Of a stretch of 64,000 bases of DNA, positions 25,341 through 34,016 are shown in pieces. The position numbers were made by a program, and so were the translations under genes. The notes below the pieces were generated by a model. That model ran no database searches, had not been told where the DNA came from, and saw only the letters and a list, made by a program, of their open reading frames with translations. Positions within the stretch are counted from its first letter, which is position 1, and each line of letters begins with the position of its first letter. The DNA is from Acidobacteriota bacterium (GTDB lineage: Bacteria > Acidobacteriota > Terriglobia > Bryobacterales > Bryobacteraceae). The stretch is taken from positions 31,882 to 95,881 of the forward strand of contig VFZU01000010.1 in NCBI GenBank assembly GCA_016870995.1, in the 5' to 3' direction.

Positions 25341-27081
25341 AACATCCAGGCGGAGTTGGTTGAGCCTGTTGGGCGCGTCATGGGCGGCGAAGGCGCAAGG
25401 CGTATCGTCACGCGTGGCGCGGCCGCAGCAACGCGGGAAGCCTTCCGGATTGCCGTTTCACTCAAAGCTGACCGATATCGCCAAACAGGCGGGTTTGCTC
25501 GAGCGTTGCACCTATGGTGGAGAAACCGCCAAGCAGTATCTGCTCGAGACGATCGGTTGTGGCGTAGCGTTTGTTGACTACGACAACGACGGATGGCTGG
25601 ATATTTTCCTGCTCAACGGCACTCTGCTCGAAGGATCGAACGCGACAAACCGCTTGTACCGCAACAACCGGGATGGCACCTTCACAGACGTCACCAAAGC
25701 CTCGGGGCTGGAGCGAACCGGGTGGGCTTCGGCGGTCTGCGCCGGAGATTACAACAACGACGGATGGACGGACCTGTTTGTGACCTACTGGGGTCAGAAC
25801 GTGCTGTACCGCAACAATGGCAACGGAACCTTCAGCGATGTCACCAAGCAGGCGGGCCTGATCGAGGCAAAGCGGCGCTGGGGTGCAGGCTGTACATTTG
25901 TTGACTATGACCGTGACGGGCATCTCGATCTTTTTGTCTCGAACTACGTCGACTTCGACCCGGAGAAGGTGCCAAAACCAGGGCAAAACTCTTTCTGCAA
26001 CTGGAAGGGAGTACCGGTAAATTGCGGTCCGCGGGGGCTGACCCCCGGCTACCATTCGCTCTACCGGAATCGAGGTGATGGAACGTTTGAAGACGTGAGC
26101 GCAAAGTCTGGTGTGGCGAAGGCGCGTGGCAGCTATGGGATGACGGCGGTGGCGGCGGACTTCGACAACGACGGCTGGCCGGACATCTACGTCGCTTGCG
26201 ACTCAACGTCGAGCTTTCTGTTCCGCAACAAGCATGACGGTACGTTTGAAGAGGTGGGGCTTGAGCGCGGCGTGGCCGTGAATGAAGACGGGATGGAGCA
26301 GGCGGGCATGGGAGTGGGCGTCGGAGACTTTGACCTCGACGGGAACCTCGATATCTTCAAGACGCACTTTGCGGACGATTCGAACATTCTGTACCGCAAT
26401 GACGGCAAGGCGAACTTCGAGGACGTGACGACACGCAGCGGAGTTGGCGTCGAGACCCGCTATGTGAGTTGGGGCGCGGGCATTGTGGACCTCGACAACG
26501 ACGGGCAACTAGATCTGTTTTTCGTGACTGGCAATGTCTACCCGGAGATTGAAGCGAAGCTGCCCGCCTACCCGTTCAAGACCCCGCGCGCAGTGTTTCG
26601 CAATCTGGGAGGCGGCAAGTTCGAAGAGTTGTTGGATCAGGCCGGGCTAGGAGTGAGCGAGGCGCACTCAAGCCGCGGCTGTGCGTTCGGGGACTTCGAT
26701 AACGATGGCGACATAGATGTCGTGGTAGTGAATCTCCATGAGCCGCCAAGCCTTTTGCGCAACGATGTCACCAGCAACGGGAACTGGTTGAAGGTCAAGC
26801 TCGAAGGAGTGAAATCGAACCGCAGCGCGATTGGGGCCCGAGTGACGTTGCTCTATGGAGGAAAGAAACAGGCACAGGAGGTGATGAGCCAGGGGAGTTT
26901 TTATTCCGTCAATGACTTCCGGCTGCACTTTGGTCTCGGGGCGGTGGACATCGTCGACATAGAGGTGCGTTGGCCCAACGGCGGGCTTGCCCGGTTTCCC
27001 AAGGTAGCGGCGGGACAACTGATCGAGATCAAAGAGGGTGCGGGAATCGTAAAGGCGACGCCTTGGAAGAAGAAGGGCTAA
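25333..27081 (+). CDS. CRTAC1-family FG-GAP/ASPIC-UnbV secreted protein
   Basis: A 582-residue secreted seven-bladed propeller. The N-terminus (TSRRSWLSLLGASWAAKAQG) is a likely Tat signal. Seven calcium-binding DxDxDG-type loops mark the blades (DYDNDGWLD, DYNNDGWTD, DYDRDGHLD, DFDNDGWPD, DFDLDGNLD, DLDNDGQLD, DFDNDGDID). The ASPIC/UnbV domain follows (SNRSAIGARVTLLYGG ... VRWPNGGLARF). Such proteins are calcium-dependent adhesion or scaffold proteins in the envelope. It overlaps the DUF1501 gene by 8 bp and is 3 bp from the next cytochrome gene, so it is part of the same operon. Ligand unknown. Confidence 0.92.
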   Translation: MDKTSRRSWLSLLGASWAAKAQGVSSRVARPQQRGKPSGLPFHSKLTDIAKQAGLLERCTYGGETAKQYLLETIGCGVAFVDYDNDGWLDIFLLNGTLLEGSNATNRLYRNNRDGTFTDVTKASGLERTGWASAVCAGDYNNDGWTDLFVTYWGQNVLYRNNGNGTFSDVTKQAGLIEAKRRWGAGCTFVDYDRDGHLDLFVSNYVDFDPEKVPKPGQNSFCNWKGVPVNCGPRGLTPGYHSLYRNRGDGTFEDVSAKSGVAKARGSYGMTAVAADFDNDGWPDIYVACDSTSSFLFRNKHDGTFEEVGLERGVAVNEDGMEQAGMGVGVGDFDLDGNLDIFKTHFADDSNILYRNDGKANFEDVTTRSGVGVETRYVSWGAGIVDLDNDGQLDLFFVTGNVYPEIEAKLPAYPFKTPRAVFRNLGGGKFEELLDQAGLGVSEAHSSRGCAFGDFDNDGDIDVVVVNLHEPPSLLRNDVTSNGNWLKVKLEGVKSNRSAIGARVTLLYGGKKQAQEVMSQGSFYSVNDFRLHFGLGAVDIVDIEVRWPNGGLARFPKVAAGQLIEIKEGAGIVKATPWKKKG

Positions 27082-27084
27082 GCG

Positions 27085-28626
27085 ATGTTGTATGCACTGA
27101 TGGTAATGAGCTTGGTTGGGCAAGAGTACGTGGGCTCGACCGCTTGTGCGCCCTGCCATCGCGCCATCAGTGAACACTGGAAAAAGACGGCCATGGGGCG
27201 CAGCATGAGCCCCGCGGCAGAGCACCTTGGCAAAGTAGCCAGCGTGGTTGTGGTGGGCGCGGAAAAACTCAGGCGCGAGTTTCGCGTCGAGGTCGAGAAC
27301 GGACTGATGAAGCAGGAGGAAGCCGGCGAGGGCTTTCGCAATGAACATATCGTGCGTTGGGCAATTGGGTCGGGTGTAAACGGCCACAGCTTTGTGGTGG
27401 AGCGTGGCGACCATCTCTTTCAGGCGCCGCTTTCCTTTTACTCGCGCGTGGGCCAATGGGGGCTGTCCCCTGGGTATGAGTTTGCGGACTATGGCTTCAA
27501 CCGGCCGATCGCCGCAGGCTGCATCCACTGCCACAGCGGACACCCGCGCACGGTGGCGAACACAAGCGGAAAGTATGAGTCGCCTGCCTTTGCCGAGTTG
27601 GCGATTGGCTGTGAAAGCTGCCATGGGCCGGGACGGAAGCACGTGACGGCGCGCGGGGCCAAAGGCAGCATCGTGAACCCGAAGAAGCTGGAGCGGGAAA
27701 GGGCCGACGAGATTTGCATGCGCTGCCACCAGGGTGGCGATGCGCGCGTGCTGATGCCCGGCAAGACTGAGGGAGATTTCCGCCCCGGGCAGGCGCTGGC
27801 CGAGACAGTCGCGATCTTCCGGCTACCAAGGCAGAAGGATACAGATCTCTTGGAGCATCACGAATCGATGCGCTTGAGCGAGTGTTACCAGCGGAGCGGG
27901 ACGATGACCTGCCAGAGTTGTCACAACCCGCATGAAGTGAAGACCGACCACCGGGCGAAATGCTTGAGCTGTCACACCGGCAGTCTGGGCGAAAGGCACC
28001 CGGCTCGAGATAGCGATTGCCTGAGCTGCCACATGCCGAAGCGGGAAGTGGGTGTGATTGCCCACTCCGCGCTGACGAACCACCGGATACCGCGGCGGCC
28101 TGATGCGAAGGTGGCACTTGAGACCGGCGAAGAACTCGTCGCTATCAACCAACCGCGAAAGCCATGGGGGGCGCTGATCGAGATGCAGGCTTACGGGATC
28201 GTGGCCGAGAAGGGTCCGCAATGGATGCGGAAGTTTGAAGAGCGCCTTCTCGAGGCAGCGAAGGAGAAGCCCGAAGAAGCAGTGGTGCTGGCGACGCTGG
28301 GAAGACGGTCACTGCGGGAGAAAAACTACCCGCAAGCGATCGGGCAATTACAGCAAGCCCTACAGCGCGGTTGGAAAGTAGCGACCACTTATGAAGACTT
28401 GGGCGAAGCGCTAGGACGGGCAGGCCAGGGAGAGCGGGCTATTGCCACCTTGCGCGAAGGGATCGCGGTGGCACCCTTTCATCCGGTCTTGTACAAGTCG
28501 CTGGCGTTGCGACTGATCCAGGCGCAGCGGTTTGCGGAAGCAAAGGAGACGCTCACCAAATACGTCGAGCTTTTCCCGGAGGATGATTTCGTCAGGCGAC
28601 TTCTGAAGCAGGTATCAGGGGGATAG
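27085..28626 (+). CDS. Heptaheme-TPR multiheme cytochrome c
   Basis: A 513-residue exported protein with seven CxxCH sites (C21, C146, C176, C211, C276, C293, C312) in the first 320 residues, then TPR helices to the C-terminus (PQAIGQLQQALQRGWKVATTY; ERAIATLREGIAVAPFHPVL). The heme part ends in CLSCHMPKR followed by HSALTNHRIPRR, a pattern it shares with the convergent neighbour (HSAFTDHRIQSR). Start is ATG 3 bp after the CRTAC1 stop. It is the last gene of the five-gene run and overlaps the convergent paralogue by 12 bp. It is likely a periplasmic electron carrier that docks partners through the TPR part. Confidence 0.88.
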   Translation: MLYALMVMSLVGQEYVGSTACAPCHRAISEHWKKTAMGRSMSPAAEHLGKVASVVVVGAEKLRREFRVEVENGLMKQEEAGEGFRNEHIVRWAIGSGVNGHSFVVERGDHLFQAPLSFYSRVGQWGLSPGYEFADYGFNRPIAAGCIHCHSGHPRTVANTSGKYESPAFAELAIGCESCHGPGRKHVTARGAKGSIVNPKKLERERADEICMRCHQGGDARVLMPGKTEGDFRPGQALAETVAIFRLPRQKDTDLLEHHESMRLSECYQRSGTMTCQSCHNPHEVKTDHRAKCLSCHTGSLGERHPARDSDCLSCHMPKREVGVIAHSALTNHRIPRRPDAKVALETGEELVAINQPRKPWGALIEMQAYGIVAEKGPQWMRKFEERLLEAAKEKPEEAVVLATLGRRSLREKNYPQAIGQLQQALQRGWKVATTYEDLGEALGRAGQGERAIATLREGIAVAPFHPVLYKSLALRLIQAQRFAEAKETLTKYVELFPEDDFVRRLLKQVSGG

Positions 28627-30027
28627 CAGCGCTTCGCGAGCAAGAAGATTCTGCGGAGCGAGTTGCAGCAGACGCTCAAGAATTGTGCGACGCTGCGCGG
28701 GTTGGCACTCGGTTAGCAAGAAGTATGCGCGCGGAGAAAGCGGCTCCAGAGAAATCGCTTTTTCCAGTTGTGCGATCGCCGAACCAGTATCGCCAAGGCT
28801 GCGTTCCACCACGGCGAGCTTTTCCCGCAACGGGGCATCGTTCGGACGGAGGGCAACAGCGGAGCGCAGGAGCTTGCGCGCGTCCACCTTTTGATCTTTC
28901 AGAAAGAGAACCATGCCGAGTGCGGTGAGTACTTCAGGGTCGCGCTCAAGCCGGTTGATGAGACCAGCAAGGCGGCGGTAGCCGCTTTGAATCATTTCCG
29001 GAGAGTTATCCCGCTCGCCAATTTCAATCGAGGCAAGGCCAAGCGCCCGCTCCCGCTCCAAGGGAGTGCCCGCGTCTCGCCACACGCGGAGTTGGACTGT
29101 CGTGTTGCTAGCCGCTTGCGGGCGCGACTGGATGCGGTGATCGGTGAACGCGGAGTGGCCTCCGTCAGAAGCGGGTCGGCGGGGCATGTGGCACGAAGTA
29201 CATTCGGCGGGGGCGGCAGGATGGGCCGAAGAGAGCGTGGCGTGGCAAGAGCGGCAGGTGGATGTGATGTTCACTGGCTCGCCGTGCACAGAATGACAAG
29301 AGCCGCACCAGAGCTTACCGGAAGATTGACGCGAGCATTCGCTAAGGCTGAGCTGTTCGACATGGCTTACGACCCGGAGATCCTGGCGAGGACGGTCATA
29401 GACGATGGTGAGAGCGCCGATACGGGTTTCGCCAGTCAGGTGGCAACGCTCGCACACGACTTCGCGCGCTGCGGTCGTGAGCCGGACGGGATTGGAGATG
29501 TTCGCACGCGAGGGCCGTGCGAGGTGAGCGGCCGAGTTGCCATGACACTGGTCGCAAGAGATGGGTTGAGGGTCGGCGGCGTTGCCGTTAGAGTGGCAAT
29601 CGAGGCATTGTGCCGTCACGCGGCGATCAAAGTCGAGGCGGGGGTGGCGTTCGTAGCCAGGCGCAACGGCCCAGACCTGCTTGTCACGATACAAAGCCGC
29701 CGGGGATTGAAAGAGAGTGTTGCCGACACGCACGAGGAAGCCCGCGGCGTGAGACCCCGAGCCGATGCGGTAAGCGATGGGGTATTCGGCGGAGATCTTG
29801 CCACGCTCGATGCGGTGCCACAGGCGGCCGTCGCGCGCAAACGACTGCACGATGGAACCAGAGGCGGCATGAACAAAGGACCCAGCGGGCAAAACAGAGG
29901 CGGGTGCGATGGCATTACCCATCGGAGTGAGACCAAAGGCCTTGACTTGCGCAGGATGGCAAGATTGGCAAGGGTGGGCCGCAAGGAGCGGGAGAGCGGC
30001 GAAGATAAAGCAGGCGCTCCAAATCAT
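28615..30027 (-). CDS. Heptaheme-TPR multiheme cytochrome c, paralogue of the convergent gene
   Basis: A 470-residue exported protein (signal MIWSACFIFAALPLLAA) with seven CxxCH sites: CQSCH at residues 20-24, then CLDCH, CDQCH, CERCH, CGSCH, CRSCH and CTSCH. The C-terminal third carries TPR repeats (EVLTALGMVLFLKDQKVDAR; GSAIAQLEKAISLEPLSP). Heme order, the HSAFTDHRI signature and length match the gene at 27085, so the two are probably diverged duplicates now facing each other, with a 12-bp tail overlap. The ATG at 30027 is preferred to an in-frame codon at 30060 because it begins the signal peptide. The start lies 39 bp from the divergent fucosidase start, so control regions may be shared. 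Confidence 0.85.
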   Translation of the reverse strand: MIWSACFIFAALPLLAAHPCQSCHPAQVKAFGLTPMGNAIAPASVLPAGSFVHAASGSIVQSFARDGRLWHRIERGKISAEYPIAYRIGSGSHAAGFLVRVGNTLFQSPAALYRDKQVWAVAPGYERHPRLDFDRRVTAQCLDCHSNGNAADPQPISCDQCHGNSAAHLARPSRANISNPVRLTTAAREVVCERCHLTGETRIGALTIVYDRPRQDLRVVSHVEQLSLSECSRQSSGKLWCGSCHSVHGEPVNITSTCRSCHATLSSAHPAAPAECTSCHMPRRPASDGGHSAFTDHRIQSRPQAASNTTVQLRVWRDAGTPLERERALGLASIEIGERDNSPEMIQSGYRRLAGLINRLERDPEVLTALGMVLFLKDQKVDARKLLRSAVALRPNDAPLREKLAVVERSLGDTGSAIAQLEKAISLEPLSPRAYFLLTECQPAQRRTILERLLQLAPQNLLAREALLSP

Positions 30028-30066
30028 GCCATGACAATCATATCTGTTTGTGATAGACACTCAAGC

Positions 30067-31482
30067 ATGCGAAGACGAGAATTCCTTTCCGTGGTGCCCT
30101 CAGGCATGGCGATGGCACAGTTTGGCGAGATGGGCCCGCCGGCGAAATACGAGGCAAACTTGGATTCGCTCAAGCGTCACCCGCTGCCGAAATGGTTTGG
30201 GGATGCGAAGCTGGGCATCTTCATCCACTGGGGTTTGTATTCCGTGCCGGCTTGGGCGCAGCCGAGCGGGGAGTTGGGCAAGGTCGACTGGTCGAAGTGG
30301 TTTTACCAGAATCCCTACGCGGAATGGTATTTGAATTCGATCCGACTCAAGGAGTCTTTGGCCTACGCGCATCATGCGAAGACCTATGGGGCCGACTATG
30401 ACTACTACCGGTTCGCCGAGACCTTCACTAAGGAGAGCCAACGGTGGAACCCGGAGGAATGGGCCGGGCTGTTCAAGGATGTGGGGGCGCGTTATGTGGT
30501 GCTGACGACGAAGCACCACGACGGGTTTACCTTGTGGCCATCGAAGGTGAAGAATCCCGTCAAGGCGGACCTGCCGACGATCGGCAGGGACCTCGTCGGG
30601 GAATTGACCGGAGCGGTGCGTAAGGCGGGGATGAAGATGGGGCTCTACTATTCAGGGGGCCTCGACTGGACGTTTGAAGCCCGGCCAGTGCGGACGATGA
30701 TGGATGTGCGCACCACCGTCGTGCAGACGCAACAGTATGCCGACTATGCCGATGCGCACTGGTATGAGTTGATGGACCGCTATCAGCCGGCCGTGTTGTG
30801 GAACGACATCGGCTATCCACGTGCGGGCAAGATCGAGAAAATCTTTGCCGACTTCTACAACCGAGACAAAGAGGGTCTCATCAACAACCGCTTCGGGCGG
30901 GACCACTTTGACTTCACGACGCCCGAGTACTCCCGCTACGACACGATCGTCGAGAAGAAATGGGAGTCCTGCCGCGGACTCGGCTTCAGCTTCGGCTACA
31001 ACCAGATTGAGGGGCCAGAACACGTTTTGGCAAGCGACAAGCTGGTCGAGCTGTTTGTCGACATTGTCAGCAAGAACGGAAACCTGTTGCTCAACATCGG
31101 ACCAAAACCGGACGGAAGTATCAGTGCGATTCAGCAGGACCGGCTCAAGGCGCTCGGAGGTTGGTTGAAGGTGCACGGGGAAGGCTTGTTTGATTCAAAG
31201 CCCTGGATCCGTGCGGCGGCGCGCGAGACGGATGCCGACGTGCGCTTCACGCGCAAAGGCGATGCCGTCTTTGCGTATCTGCTGAAGCAGACAACGGGCA
31301 ACGAGTTGCGCGTGCCGCGCGTGATGGCCGCGGAGGGCACGAAGGTAACCAAGCTCGGCGAGGCAGGGACGCTCGAGTGGCATCAGGCTGGTCCGGACCT
31401 CATCGTGAAGACGCAACACCGGGGATCGCTGGCGGGAGCGCTGAAGATCACCCCGGCACCCTATCAACTAGTCCGGGACTAA
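30067..31482 (+). CDS. GH29 alpha-L-fucosidase
   Basis: A 471-residue glycoside hydrolase of family 29, which releases alpha-linked L-fucose. The family fingerprint begins with GIFIHWGLYSVPAWA (50-64), then VVLTTKHHDGFTLWPS (144-159), MGLYYSGGLDWTF (191-203) and PAVLWNDIGYP (241-251), where Asp247 is at the position of the catalytic nucleophile. The C-terminal part has LLLNIGPKPDGS. The N-terminus (MRRREFLSVVPSGMAMAQ) is a probable Tat signal, so the enzyme is exported. The frame stays open 433 codons upstream, but that part is antisense to the cytochrome gene and carries no family sequence; the ATG at 30067 is the true start. A sulfatase follows. Confidence 0.93.
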   Translation: MRRREFLSVVPSGMAMAQFGEMGPPAKYEANLDSLKRHPLPKWFGDAKLGIFIHWGLYSVPAWAQPSGELGKVDWSKWFYQNPYAEWYLNSIRLKESLAYAHHAKTYGADYDYYRFAETFTKESQRWNPEEWAGLFKDVGARYVVLTTKHHDGFTLWPSKVKNPVKADLPTIGRDLVGELTGAVRKAGMKMGLYYSGGLDWTFEARPVRTMMDVRTTVVQTQQYADYADAHWYELMDRYQPAVLWNDIGYPRAGKIEKIFADFYNRDKEGLINNRFGRDHFDFTTPEYSRYDTIVEKKWESCRGLGFSFGYNQIEGPEHVLASDKLVELFVDIVSKNGNLLLNIGPKPDGSISAIQQDRLKALGGWLKVHGEGLFDSKPWIRAAARETDADVRFTRKGDAVFAYLLKQTTGNELRVPRVMAAEGTKVTKLGEAGTLEWHQAGPDLIVKTQHRGSLAGALKITPAPYQLVRD

Positions 31483-31538
31483 TCAGCGGGCTTGTCCGCA
31501 GCAACAGTCACACTCCGCCGATGATAGAATTTGTGCCC

Positions 31539-33083
31539 ATGAAGCAGAATCGTGGTTTGGCGAGACGACAGTTCCTGGCAACGCTGTCGGCGTTGACCCT
31601 CCCCTTTCAGGCACAGGCAGCAAGGCCGAAGAACCGCCCCAACATCGTCGTCATCCTTGCCGATGACTTGGGCTATGGAGATGTGGGTGCGTACAACTCT
31701 GATTCGCGGATCCCAACCCCGAACATGGATCGGCTGGCCCGCGAAGGCGTGCGCTTCGTCGACGCCCACACACCCTGTGGCGTCTGCTCGCCGACACGCT
31801 TTGGCCTGTTGACCGGTTGTTATCCCTGGCGCACGGAGCTGAAGTCGCAGGTGCTTTGGCCTTGGGACAAACCTCTCATCGACGAAAAGCGTTTGACGAT
31901 GGGCAAAATGTTGCAGAGCATGGGCTACGCAACTGCGGCATTCGGCAAGTGGCACCTCGGTTGGGATTGGGCGACCACCGACGGATCGAAGGTGAATGAT
32001 CAGGTGCGCATCGGCGATCCTCAGCGCGAAATCCGCAACGCCTTCGCCCCAAAGGTGCAGTTCGACAAGCCCATTAAGTCGGGCCCAACCAGCCGCGGCT
32101 TCGATCATTACTTTGGTGTCGATCTACCGAACTTCCCGCCCTACACCTTCATCGAAAACAACCGCCTCACGATACAGCCCACCGAACAGAAGCCGGATTC
32201 AATGTTCGGTTGGCCGGGCGCAATGAAGCCGGGTTGGCGCCTCGAGCAAGTCTTGCCGGAGATCACAAATCGTGCGGTGGGCTGGGTCACAGAACACGCC
32301 AACCAGGACAAGCCATACTTCCTCTACTTCCCTTTGACCGCGCCCCACACCCCGATCGCACCAGAGAAAGAATTCGAAGGCAAGAGCCGAGCCGGCAAGT
32401 ATGGCGATTTTGTGGTTCAAACAGACTCCTGTATCGGTCAGGTGATGGACGCCATCCGCAAGTCGCGAACCGCCAACGACACGATTGTCATTTTCACAAG
32501 CGACAACGGTCCGGAAAATCTCACCTACCCCCTGAACCCAGAATTTGGACACTCGAGCCAAGGCCCTCTGCGTGGAGCAAAGCGGATGCTTTGGGAAGGC
32601 GGTCATCGCGTACCCTTCATGGCCTGGGCACCGGGCCGCATCAAACCAGGCCGCGTCGAAAAAGAAGTAATCTGCCTGACAGACATGATGGCAACGGTAG
32701 CTTCCATCACAGGCTATAAGCTGCCCCAGGAGGCGGCCGAAGACAGTTACGACGTCAGTGCGGCGCTCTTCGGGGCCAAGCGCCAGCGGCCCATTCGAGA
32801 AGCCACCGTGCATCACAGCATGAATAACGAATACGGGTTGCGCCAGGGCGATTGGGTCCTGATTGAGTCTCCAAAATCCGCGCATGGTGCGGCCGAGCCC
32901 GCATGGTTTCGTGAGAAATACGGCGTGAAGCAGCACGACCAGCCCGGCGAACTATTCCACCTGGCTGAGGATCTGCGCGAGACGACGAATCTCTACTCCC
33001 AATATCCCGACCGCGTAAAAGCGATGAGCGCGCTTCTGAAGAAGTACCAGGATGAGGGCCGCAGCGTGCCCCCGCGCCGCTGA
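31539..33083 (+). CDS. Formylglycine-dependent sulfatase, Tat-exported
   Basis: A 514-residue type I sulfatase, removing sulfate from sugars or other esters. The N-terminus MKQNRGLARRQFLATL is a Tat-like signal. Metal-ligand motif NIVVILADDLGYGD (35-48; Asp42, Asp43) and the sulfatase signature CSPTR (Cys83-Arg87), where Cys83 would be converted to formylglycine by a maturase, are present, with LLTGCYPW after it. Further family blocks: AFGKWHLGWD, TSDNGPENLTYP and the basic site GAKRMLWEGGHRVPF. The coding start is inside a longer open frame; the ATG at 31539 matches the family. With the preceding fucosidase it suggests attack on a sulfated fucose-containing glycan; the exact substrate cannot be read. 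Confidence 0.93.
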   Translation: MKQNRGLARRQFLATLSALTLPFQAQAARPKNRPNIVVILADDLGYGDVGAYNSDSRIPTPNMDRLAREGVRFVDAHTPCGVCSPTRFGLLTGCYPWRTELKSQVLWPWDKPLIDEKRLTMGKMLQSMGYATAAFGKWHLGWDWATTDGSKVNDQVRIGDPQREIRNAFAPKVQFDKPIKSGPTSRGFDHYFGVDLPNFPPYTFIENNRLTIQPTEQKPDSMFGWPGAMKPGWRLEQVLPEITNRAVGWVTEHANQDKPYFLYFPLTAPHTPIAPEKEFEGKSRAGKYGDFVVQTDSCIGQVMDAIRKSRTANDTIVIFTSDNGPENLTYPLNPEFGHSSQGPLRGAKRMLWEGGHRVPFMAWAPGRIKPGRVEKEVICLTDMMATVASITGYKLPQEAAEDSYDVSAALFGAKRQRPIREATVHHSMNNEYGLRQGDWVLIESPKSAHGAAEPAWFREKYGVKQHDQPGELFHLAEDLRETTNLYSQYPDRVKAMSALLKKYQDEGRSVPPRR

Positions 33084-33114
33084 ACACAGCAACTTGCGGC
33101 AATCACGTTCCCCG

Positions 33115-33963
33115 CTACCGATTCTTTGCCACACAAGCAAGCTTCGGATTCAGAACGACGTAGTTTTTCGAATTGGAAAAGTAAACAACCCGAAATAGGC
33201 TCACCGGCAGGAGTCCTGCTTCCTCACGCGACGACTGGGGAACCACAGCAGCCTTGGATACCCGATACTTTTCGCCCGCGATCTTCAACCGATGATCTTC
33301 GAGTACAACAGCTGAAGACTCTCCAGAGTGGGTGAAGAATTGGGATCCATTGCCACTGCCAATGATCGGCGCGGCCTTGTGGAAGAGCACCAGGGTATCG
33401 GAGCCGGAATCCAGAACCAGGCTGCCTTCACTGGAAGCAATTGCCGGCACGCCGTGGACCCTCGTGAAGTCTAGTCGGCTCCCACCCTCAAGCGAAGCCG
33501 GGCCGAAAACCAGCCGACGACCTGCATAGTCGAGCAGATAGTCGAATCGCGACAGGAACGCCTGTCCAAGCACACCTTGAATGTCCGCAGACACCCGACG
33601 CATCTCTTTCAGGTCGCTAAAAAGAAACTCCTGGTCAGAGGCCGTTGCCGATCCCAGGGATACTCCCGGCAGTCGAGCTCCGGGCACCTGGGTCACTCCC
33701 CCGGCGGTGACCATTTCCACCTGAAAGGTCGCGGCCAAGCCGAGTCTGCGGGCGAGAGCCGCATCCAGCTGATTGCTCTCGGCGCCGGTATCGAGAAGGA
33801 ATCGAAAAGGACCTTTTCCCTCGAGATAGACACTATCGACAACCGGCAACCCGCGTCTCAGATCAATCGCGATGGAATCGCCAGAAACTCGACTTTGCTG
33901 TGCTTGGGCGGCGAGCGAAAGGCCACAGATCCAGATGGAACTCAGCACACTGAAAGTTGTCAT
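33115..33963 (-). CDS. Secreted retropepsin/pepsin-like aspartic protease
   Basis: A 282-residue exported protein (signal ending near AAQAQ). Two aspartic protease half-motifs are visible in one chain: FLLDTGAESN (Asp58) and SLVLDSGSDTLVLF (Asp185), each followed by the flap and hydrophobic-hydrophobic-Gly elements (DIQGVLGQAFL near 128-137). Usual bacterial retropepsin-like proteins have one lobe and dimerise; two lobes in one chain would allow a pepsin-like monomer. Activity is presumed, target unknown. It is convergent with the sulfatase (31-bp gap) and divergent from the winged-helix regulator. Ends in TAG. Confidence 0.75.
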   Translation of the reverse strand: MTTFSVLSSIWICGLSLAAQAQQSRVSGDSIAIDLRRGLPVVDSVYLEGKGPFRFLLDTGAESNQLDAALARRLGLAATFQVEMVTAGGVTQVPGARLPGVSLGSATASDQEFLFSDLKEMRRVSADIQGVLGQAFLSRFDYLLDYAGRRLVFGPASLEGGSRLDFTRVHGVPAIASSEGSLVLDSGSDTLVLFHKAAPIIGSGNGSQFFTHSGESSAVVLEDHRLKIAGEKYRVSKAAVVPQSSREEAGLLPVSLFRVVYFSNSKNYVVLNPKLACVAKNR

Positions 33964-34016
33964 GAGGCCACAGTGCGCCTCAAAGGCCCGACAAGTCGTG
34001 ATGGAGCTCGGATGTT

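Noticed and set aside
28768..30066. 433 open plus-strand codons upstream of and in frame with the GH29 gene
   Set aside because: They are antisense to the heptaheme-TPR cytochrome, have no family sequence, and the Tat-like start MRRREF at 30067 fits GH29.
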